From: Paenibacillus sp. BIC5C1
GTDB taxonomy: Bacteria; Bacillota; Bacilli; Paenibacillales; Paenibacillaceae
NCBI RefSeq assembly: GCF_032399705.1
Contig: NZ_CP135922.1
Location: 4,898,001 to 4,962,000, forward strand
Length of the DNA stretch: 64,000 nt
Direction: 5' to 3'
Of the stretch, positions 58,989-64,000 are shown one piece after another. Under the pieces are notes generated by a model, which searched no databases, was not told the origin of the DNA, and saw only the letters and a program-made list of their open reading frames with translations. Both the position numbers and the translations under genes were made by a program. Each line of letters starts with the position of its first letter. The stretch's first letter is position 1.

Positions 58989-59201
58989 ATGATTAACGTG
59001 AAACCAAATTTAATGCCTCTTTTAAAAGAGAAGGGGATTACTCAACAGCAATTATCAGAAATGACCGGTATCCCTCAGGGATCATTAAGTCGATTTGATA
59101 AGAATACCCGACATGAGTCTGCTCACTTGTTTAGTATCGCGAGAGCATTGGGTATAGGTGTAGAAGATTTGTTTAAAGTGCAGGAGCAAGAGGAAGATTA
59201 A
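58989..59201 (+). CDS. Cro/CI-like HTH repressor
   Basis: 70 residues with an XRE helix-turn-helix: LKEKGITQQQLSEMTGIPQG, SLSRFDKN, then LFSIARALGIGVEDLF. ATG 58989 is 8 bases after AAAGGG; a GTG at 58980 overlaps that site. It is divergent from the early block, directly beside the operator array, so it probably binds there. No protease domain, so it acts like a small Cro or needs another factor for induction. Confidence 0.8.
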   Translation: MINVKPNLMPLLKEKGITQQQLSEMTGIPQGSLSRFDKNTRHESAHLFSIARALGIGVEDLFKVQEQEED

Positions 59202-59216
59202 ACCTCTGTGCTCCTT
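59182..59216 (+). terminator. Terminator overlapping the end of the HTH gene
   Basis: AGGAGC..AGAGG pairs with CCTCT..GCTCCT, followed by TTTTTAATTTTT. The stem includes the last codons of the gene. Confidence 0.7.
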
Positions 59217-59229
59217 TTTAATTTTTCAT

Positions 59230-59523
59230 TCAGACAGGATTCTTAACTTCTGGAAGCTCCATCGTATCTCCAACAAACCTAAACTCCGTTTGATTGGGAT
59301 CGTGTGTCGGACCCCAATGACCGTTTTCTTGCAAAATTCGAACGATGTCTGTTGCATACTCTTCGTCCGTGTTAACAACCAGGTAAGTGTTCAACGCAGC
59401 TTTCCCCTCCAGAAGGCGCAGCTGCTGAATCTTCCACAGGAGACTAGAAAGTTCGCTTTTGTCCAGTTCGTTAAGATGCTTTTCGATATCCTCATTTTTG
59501 ATTACGGTGAATTTGATTTGCAT
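59230..59523 (-). CDS. Hypothetical phage protein, 97 aa
   Basis: 97 residues (MQIKFTVIKNEDIEKHLNEL, then LSSLLWKIQQLRLLEGK and a strand-rich end). Start 59523 with AGGGAG upstream; overlaps the end of the DUF1064 gene by 32 bases. The middle LLWKIQQLRLLEGKAALNTY pattern is seen in small phage proteins of unknown role. Confidence 0.55.
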   Translation of the reverse strand: MQIKFTVIKNEDIEKHLNELDKSELSSLLWKIQQLRLLEGKAALNTYLVVNTDEEYATDIVRILQENGHWGPTHDPNQTEFRFVGDTMELPEVKNPV

Positions 59524-59995
59524 TTTGCTTTCTCCCTTCATCTGCTCGTTTTTTAAGTGCATTCGTTGCTCGTTTACGTGCTGCTTTTTCTTTCTTGTAT
59601 TGCGCAAGCGGTATAAATTCCCCACGTTTTTTAATGAGTATATCAATGGGTAAAGTCGGATATTTTGCTTGGAACAGTTTCAGTTTTACTCGGAAGGTGG
59701 ATGTCTCCACTCCCTTGATGTCTACCACACGCCGGCTACCATCCAACTCAGTTACCATAAAATCAGCAATGTATGTGATCTTCGGTTTCTCTTGTAGAAC
59801 AAATTTAGGATGACATTCAAAGTCCTTGATTTCCCCATACTTCCGCTGTTGGAGGAGAAACTGGTAATACTCCCCCTCCGCTACACTGTCAAAACGTTTG
59901 CCAGTTACATCAAGTTCATGCTTTTTGACAATCCATTCTGTAAATAGGGTTCCGTCTTCAGTGACGATTACTTTCGTTGCATTGTATTTGTTCAT
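59492..59995 (-). CDS. DUF1064 family nuclease-like protein
   Basis: 167 residues. GKRFDSVAEGEYYQFLLQQR, GEIKDFECHPKFVLQEKPK, YIADFMVTELDG and RRVVDIKGVET follow DUF1064, whose D-(x)-DxK layout is that of a small PD-(D/E)XK endonuclease (Asp in ADF, then Asp-x-Lys in VDIKG). It is often found in phage replication modules as a Holliday-junction or flap nuclease candidate. Starts next to the clamp stop codon. The C-terminus is very basic. Confidence 0.75.
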   Translation of the reverse strand: MNKYNATKVIVTEDGTLFTEWIVKKHELDVTGKRFDSVAEGEYYQFLLQQRKYGEIKDFECHPKFVLQEKPKITYIADFMVTELDGSRRVVDIKGVETSTFRVKLKLFQAKYPTLPIDILIKKRGEFIPLAQYKKEKAARKRATNALKKRADEGRKQNANQIHRNQK

Positions 59996-61125
59996 TATAC
60001 TTCTTCCGTCCTATAAGGAAGTACCATATGGAGTGATCTCTCGTCACTTTCATCCAATATATAAATCGGCTTCAACTTACCAGGGAAAATCAGTGTCACT
60101 TTATCTCCTTCTAATGCTTTGATAGCATCTATGAAGTACTTGGAATTCAGAGCAACGGCGAAATTTTCACCTTTAAATGACAATGGAACCAAACTCTCAT
60201 TTGCCTTTCCAGATTCTTTTCCTTTGCCACGAATGCTCACTTCATTCTCTGTAATGCTGATGATGATCTGGTTATGCTTATCTTCCTTGGCAAGTGTGTA
60301 AATGAGATCAAGGCAACTCATTAATTCTCTTTTTTCGACGCTTACTTCCGTAACACCATCTGGCACGATTGACATCCGGCCTACATCCGGGAACGATCCT
60401 TCCAACACTCTGGAGTAAAAAGTGAATCGGTCTGTTCTCGCAAATACGTGTACTACTTCGCCGGTGAAAGATTTCGAAAATCCGAATTCAAGATTGTCTT
60501 TATCCAAGATGATCTTTTGCAACTCACCCAATGCCTTAGCCTCAATGACAGCTCCACCCAAGTTACCTACTTCTGTGTGCTGATCCGCTTTTGCAAGTCT
60601 GTGCCGGTCTGTCGCTTCAATGCCAAATACTCCGTCATTGATGTACACATGTGCTCCAGCTAGAATTGCCGCATTCTTGCCGGTTGGATCAGCAGCATAG
60701 GTTGCTTTTCTGAAAAGCCGTTTAAGTTCTCTGCCTGTAGTCTCAAATAACTCGCTGTCATCAATGTCAGGCACCCTTGGAAACTCTTCTGGATCAAATA
60801 CACCCATGTCAATTTCCTTCTTCCTAGATATGATAATCGCGTTGTTACCTTTTTTCTCAATGCTCACATCACCATTAAGTTTCTTGATTACTTCAAGGGA
60901 TAGCTTAGGGAGTGCGATCTGACCAGGCGATTCAACTTGAACGTGTTCACTGAAAATGTATGACTGTATCGTTGTACGTGTATCCGTTCCAGTGACCTTA
61001 ACACCTTCTGTACCAGCCTCGATTAAGAAGCAATCCAGAATAGGCATAATGTTCTTGCTTGCAATGGCCTTGCTTGCATCTTCCAAGGCTTCTGCCAGTA
61101 GTTCGCTATCAACGACTATTTTCAT
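59995..61125 (-). CDS. DNA polymerase III beta subunit (sliding clamp), phage copy
   Basis: 376 residues, full length for DnaN. Three repeats of the clamp fold are seen, with IALPKLSLEVIKKL, FARTDRFTFYSRVLEGSFPD, VSVEKRELMSCLDLIYTLA and a C-terminal HMVLPYRTEEV that replaces the usual LPMR ending. By family it holds polymerases on DNA. A phage-borne clamp may recruit the host polymerase to phage forks. Its ATG lies inside the small zinc-ribbon gene. Confidence 0.92.
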   Translation of the reverse strand: MKIVVDSELLAEALEDASKAIASKNIMPILDCFLIEAGTEGVKVTGTDTRTTIQSYIFSEHVQVESPGQIALPKLSLEVIKKLNGDVSIEKKGNNAIIISRKKEIDMGVFDPEEFPRVPDIDDSELFETTGRELKRLFRKATYAADPTGKNAAILAGAHVYINDGVFGIEATDRHRLAKADQHTEVGNLGGAVIEAKALGELQKIILDKDNLEFGFSKSFTGEVVHVFARTDRFTFYSRVLEGSFPDVGRMSIVPDGVTEVSVEKRELMSCLDLIYTLAKEDKHNQIIISITENEVSIRGKGKESGKANESLVPLSFKGENFAVALNSKYFIDAIKALEGDKVTLIFPGKLKPIYILDESDERSLHMVLPYRTEEV

Positions 61126-61249
61126 AAGGTCGATTCACCTCCAACGGTTTTTTCTTTGCGTTGGGATTGCACTCCGGGCAAGGTCCCAGCACCATCATTG
61201 CACCAATAAACTGATATTTCACTGTTGCGCCACCACAAGTTTTGCACAT
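61109..61249 (-). CDS. Small zinc-ribbon protein, 46 aa
   Basis: 46 residues with CKTCGG and CPECNPN, a four-Cys zinc ribbon. ATG 61249 has GAGGGG upstream and begins 4 bases after the loader stop; the end overlaps the clamp gene by 17 bases. Likely a small accessory protein of the replication module. Confidence 0.6.
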   Translation of the reverse strand: MCKTCGGATVKYQFIGAMMVLGPCPECNPNAKKKPLEVNRPYENSR

Positions 61250-61253
61250 TCTA

Positions 61254-62189
61254 CTATCCCCTCCGTCTATTTCTTCCGCCTACTGGCAGCAACTTTACAA
61301 ATGGTTCGATCCGCTCAATGATCCGAGCTGCCTTCTTCTCATCCTGAGATCCCTTGGCATTAGCAAAATGTTTGGACAACTCTTGTATCGTTAGATTGGA
61401 TGTGTAGATGGTCGGCAACCGCTCCATACGTCTCTGGAGAACCGGACCAATAACTTCATCCCTTACCCAACCACTCATCGACTCTGCCCCAATATCATCC
61501 ATGATAAGCACTGGTACCGTTCTGAGAGCATCCAGTTTCTTTGCTACGCTCTCTTTGGAGCCAATGGCATCTTTGACCTCTTCGATGAAATCGGGAACGT
61601 ACACCATAAGGACATCCACTTCACATTTAGCTAACTCCTGTGCGATAGCTCCAGCAAAACGGCTCTTACCGACTCCCATTGGGCCGTACAAATACAATCC
61701 CTGTACCGTTTCTTTGGGAACAAATTCACTACAAAACTTCACCGCTCCCGCAATAGCTGCCATCCTGGGAGCATCAGGCTCAATGTCATCAAAGGTGGCG
61801 TTCAAAATGTGTTCCGGGATGAAATGGCTTTTAATCCGTTGTCCTATACCCTGCTGCCGCTCGTGAGACTTTAGTAAATCGCATTTCCTGAGTCGGAACA
61901 CTAACTCGTCCGTTTTATCAGGGTTAGGCTCTTCGACGCTCCTATGCCCCTTCTGGACGTTCTGACAGCCTATTAGACCGGGGCACTTAGCGCACGCATC
62001 ACATTGAGCCAAATGTTCGGACACATCCCTGTACCGTCTTGGGCTTGTTAGGTCTCCTGAGCGATCAGGATAAGCCTCTCTGAGCCGTTTGACTTCGGGA
62101 TGGATATTAATCTGCTGAATAGCTGCCTGCTGCCTTTCTTCAAACCTTGGGGGAATTAGCGCTTTGAGTTCCTCCTGAAAGCTGCCCAT
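61254..62189 (-). CDS. DnaI/DnaC-like helicase loader (AAA+ ATPase)
   Basis: 311 residues. An N-terminal zinc-binding part with Cys63, Cys66, Cys69 and Cys75 is DnaI-like. The AAA+ domain has Walker A GPMGVGKS at 169-176, Walker B VLIMDDIG around 227-234 and a sensor region TIYTSNLT. By family it loads the replicative helicase at the phage origin. It follows the initiator gene by 4 bases. Confidence 0.9.
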   Translation of the reverse strand: MGSFQEELKALIPPRFEERQQAAIQQINIHPEVKRLREAYPDRSGDLTSPRRYRDVSEHLAQCDACAKCPGLIGCQNVQKGHRSVEEPNPDKTDELVFRLRKCDLLKSHERQQGIGQRIKSHFIPEHILNATFDDIEPDAPRMAAIAGAVKFCSEFVPKETVQGLYLYGPMGVGKSRFAGAIAQELAKCEVDVLMVYVPDFIEEVKDAIGSKESVAKKLDALRTVPVLIMDDIGAESMSGWVRDEVIGPVLQRRMERLPTIYTSNLTIQELSKHFANAKGSQDEKKAARIIERIEPFVKLLPVGGRNRRRG

Positions 62190-62193
62190 GTAC

Positions 62194-63219
62194 TCACACT
62201 CCTTGCTTTGACCTTAGATTAGCAAGCAACTCTTTTAAATCATCTGCGGTCACGTTTGATACCGTTTCAATCGGCGCATCTGGTACGGTAGTCGCTATTT
62301 GCATTTCGGCTGTGTTTGATTTTTCGCGTTTGGCATGCAACGAATATACAACCGTTGCACAGTAACTCAGGTTTCGTATCTGATCCCATTTGTTCTTGGG
62401 TTTAAAATTGTCAAACGATTGGTCAATACCATCGATAACTGTTTGGAGCGGAATCCTCTCAGCTATGAACTGTTTAACCGCAACTTCATCGTTTAAGGTT
62501 ATCTCCAGTCCCTTACCTCTTCTCAGGAGATAACGAGCTGCCACTTGATTACGATATTCGGTTTGGGAAACCTCCCGATCAGAGTCAGAATCTGCTTCGG
62601 GATTAGGAACAGAATCCGGGTTTCCCTTGTACGGTTCAAATACCGAATCGGAATCAGTTAAACAACAACCAACTTTAATACTGTCTTTAAACATGTCTTT
62701 AGAGGTGCCTTCAGCCTTACTCCCGCAAGGGATTGAAGCCTCTTCGACTTCCACTTTTCGTAACTCGCCAGTTACACTTTTCGTAACTTCGGAGTTACAC
62801 TTTTCGTAACTTTCAGGCAATTCATCTTCTTTTTGTGTTACACTTTTCGTAACTTTGGTTTTGCTCAAATTAAGTGAAATAAGTTCGGAAAATTTGTCTC
62901 TATCCCACTCTTTCACGAGACTGACTCGCCATTCATCATAGTTTTTATTAAGCGAATAAACTTGATTTCCGTCCCACATGATTACTTTGCATTGTTGCAG
63001 GTAGACAATTTCTTTCTTCGCGTCCTGTATACGCACTCCACATAGTTCAAAATGCTTTAGGAGGGGTATAACAGCCTCTTTCTTTTGGCAGCCATAAGAT
63101 AGCCTTAGAACGAGTTTGAGAATCTTCTGCTGTCGCTCGGTGAACTTTCTGCTGATGATCTCATCCCATATCTCATTAGCTATGCCGATATATCCGTTAC
63201 CTAACTGGGGACTTGCCAC
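62194..63219 (-). CDS. Phage replication initiator (lambda-O-type N-terminus, DnaD-like)
   Basis: 341 residues. Residues 8-95 match the replication protein O N-terminal winged helix: YIGIANEIWDEIISRKFTER, LKLVLRLSYGCQKKEAV, RIQDAKKEIVYLQQCKV. The middle (120-220) is low complexity, Ser/Glu/Asp rich, and is encoded by the iteron repeats (KVTKSVT twice). The C-terminal region has a helical part. GTG start with GGTGAGGTGA upstream. It should bind its own internal iterons and recruit the loader. Confidence 0.8.
   Translation of the reverse strand: MASPQLGNGYIGIANEIWDEIISRKFTERQQKILKLVLRLSYGCQKKEAVIPLLKHFELCGVRIQDAKKEIVYLQQCKVIMWDGNQVYSLNKNYDEWRVSLVKEWDRDKFSELISLNLSKTKVTKSVTQKEDELPESYEKCNSEVTKSVTGELRKVEVEEASIPCGSKAEGTSKDMFKDSIKVGCCLTDSDSVFEPYKGNPDSVPNPEADSDSDREVSQTEYRNQVAARYLLRRGKGLEITLNDEVAVKQFIAERIPLQTVIDGIDQSFDNFKPKNKWDQIRNLSYCATVVYSLHAKREKSNTAEMQIATTVPDAPIETVSNVTADDLKELLANLRSKQGV
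62748..62855. repeat. Iterons inside the initiator gene, probable phage origin
   Basis: GTTACACTTTTCGTAACTT is repeated perfectly at 62771-62789, 62794-62812 and 62837-62855. A partial copy ACTTTTCGTAACT lies at 62753-62765. The first three share an exact 23-base period. Each unit contains the inverted repeat GTTAC-7-GTAAC. This matches the lambda plan of an origin inside the O gene. Confidence 0.8.
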
Positions 63220-63245
63220 TCACCTCACCCCGGAACTTCTGATTT

Positions 63246-63653
63246 CTATCTTCTTGCACTTGCTGGATTGTCGTACTCAGCGAGCAGAACCTTCAGGCTG
63301 TATTTTAAAGAGTTTATAACTTGATCATTACTTTCCACTGCATTGTGCCAGCGAACCTTATCTGCCTCGGCGTCAGCCTCCTGGATACGAAGCTTAATGA
63401 TAGCCAGTTCCGCATGCTGCGCTTTATCTTTACCAGCAGCCAGGTACGCCTCGGCATAGACCCGCTTACGTTCGGCATAAATGCGTTTATAGTCTCTCAC
63501 CGCCTCCGCAGCTCTCCGGCCTAACAAAACTTGTACCTCGGTCAAATACTCGATCTTTCGCGCCAGTGTAGCCGGGTAATCGTGACTGCACTGTTCTGCT
63601 AAACTGTATAGTTCGCCTAGCGTATATTGTTTTTGTAGAGACAATGCAGTCAC
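63246..63653 (-). CDS. Hypothetical helical phage protein, 135 aa
   Basis: 135 residues, almost entirely helical (YKRIYAERKRVYAEAYLAAG, KLRIQEADAEADKVRWHNAV, INSLKYSLKVLLAEYDNP). GTG start with a weak GGAGTG site. It resembles small helical proteins upstream of phage initiators; function unknown. Confidence 0.55.
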   Translation of the reverse strand: MTALSLQKQYTLGELYSLAEQCSHDYPATLARKIEYLTEVQVLLGRRAAEAVRDYKRIYAERKRVYAEAYLAAGKDKAQHAELAIIKLRIQEADAEADKVRWHNAVESNDQVINSLKYSLKVLLAEYDNPASARR

Positions 63654-63668
63654 TCCTACTTAAATTTT

Positions 63669-64000
63669 TTAATAATCATCACCGTAATAGGTATCTACTT
63701 CATCCTCATCAACAACAACCTTCGCGCCTGTAGCGAAAATTTGGAACATTAACTTATCAAAGTCATAAAACGATGTCATGATCTCATTGTTTTTGGATAA
63801 TTCATGACTATCAATTTTGGAATTGTAGACATGACCTTCTTTATCTAAGTGAAGTTGATATTTATAATTGTATTTCGATCTGCTAGAGCGCCATGATTCT
63901 GTACCGTCACTTTCAGGATCAAGGTAAATGTGTTTGTAACCGTAATCGTTATCTTCAAGAATGAAGCCTATTTTTTCGCCATCTTTATCGCGATCCTCGT
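63669..64000 (-). CDS. Partial hypothetical phage protein, right window edge
   Basis: The last 110 codons of a gene whose start lies outside the window. It is acidic and aromatic: YGYKHIYLDPESDGTESWR, then KYNYKYQLHLDKEGHVYNSK, a helix FYDFDKLMFQIFATG and an acidic end VDEDEVDTYYGDDY. No family recognised. The reading frame is open to the edge with no stop. Confidence 0.6.
   Translation of the reverse strand, partial: EDRDKDGEKIGFILEDNDYGYKHIYLDPESDGTESWRSSRSKYNYKYQLHLDKEGHVYNSKIDSHELSKNNEIMTSFYDFDKLMFQIFATGAKVVVDEDEVDTYYGDDY

Noticed and set aside
62748..62855. A CRISPR array
   Set aside because: The repeats are 19 bases with only 4 or 24 bases between full copies and lie within a coding sequence; no cas genes are present.

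Overview
The window looks like a Paenibacillus-type Bacillota chromosome carrying the left part of a large siphovirus prophage. This rests on protein families I recognise by eye (6-phosphogluconate dehydrogenase, SpeA-like decarboxylase, DUF1292, copper-amine-oxidase-like stalk domains, YdhK), strong AGGAGG-type ribosome binding sites and frequent TTG/GTG starts; no search was run.

Host DNA, about 1-14,086. It holds the start of a shikimate kinase gene, gnd, a small conserved gene, an MFS transporter, an Orn/Lys/Arg decarboxylase, DUF1292 and stalk-domain genes, a TetR-SDR operon with a 16+16 bp operator palindrome on its promoter, a YdhK lipoprotein with a CsoR-like box inside its promoter spacer, ohr with two OhrR-like boxes, and a divergent OYE/HxlR pair. 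A frameshifted secreted-protein gene follows. Host DNA ends at a tRNA-like 3' half (14,087-14,130) followed by a terminator, which I read as the left attachment junction.

Prophage, about 14.1-64 kb, right end outside the window. Almost all phage genes run leftwards (minus strand). Read from right to left they are: replication (lambda-O-type initiator with internal iterons, DnaI-type loader, sliding clamp, DUF1064 nuclease); a control region with repeated ATCGTAT operators beside a Cro/CI-like gene; an early block (HNH nuclease, m5C methyltransferase, Ea22-like, ABA-sandwich, YopX and many tiny proteins); a minimal tyrosine recombinase; terminase; a DUF4062 cargo gene; portal, protease/scaffold, HK97-type capsid and connectors; a tail module with a +1 frameshifted chaperone, a 2,299-residue tape measure carrying NlpC/P60 and transglycosylase domains, a Dit that appears split around a fiber cassette, and Tal; then XhlA, holin and amidase.

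Beyond lysis (about 14.2-22.9 kb) lies an accessory zone. It has a three-gene minus-strand cassette ending in a PD-(D/E)XK nuclease (possible defence system), a plus-strand DNA-repair pair (ATP-dependent ligase and SRAP/YedK), and an Agr-like cassette: a seven-helix sensor-like protein without kinase, AgrB, a 40-residue AgrD-like peptide lacking a cysteine, and a protein with two LytTR domains. The Agr-like cassette and the three-gene nuclease cassette are the best candidates for undescribed biology here.
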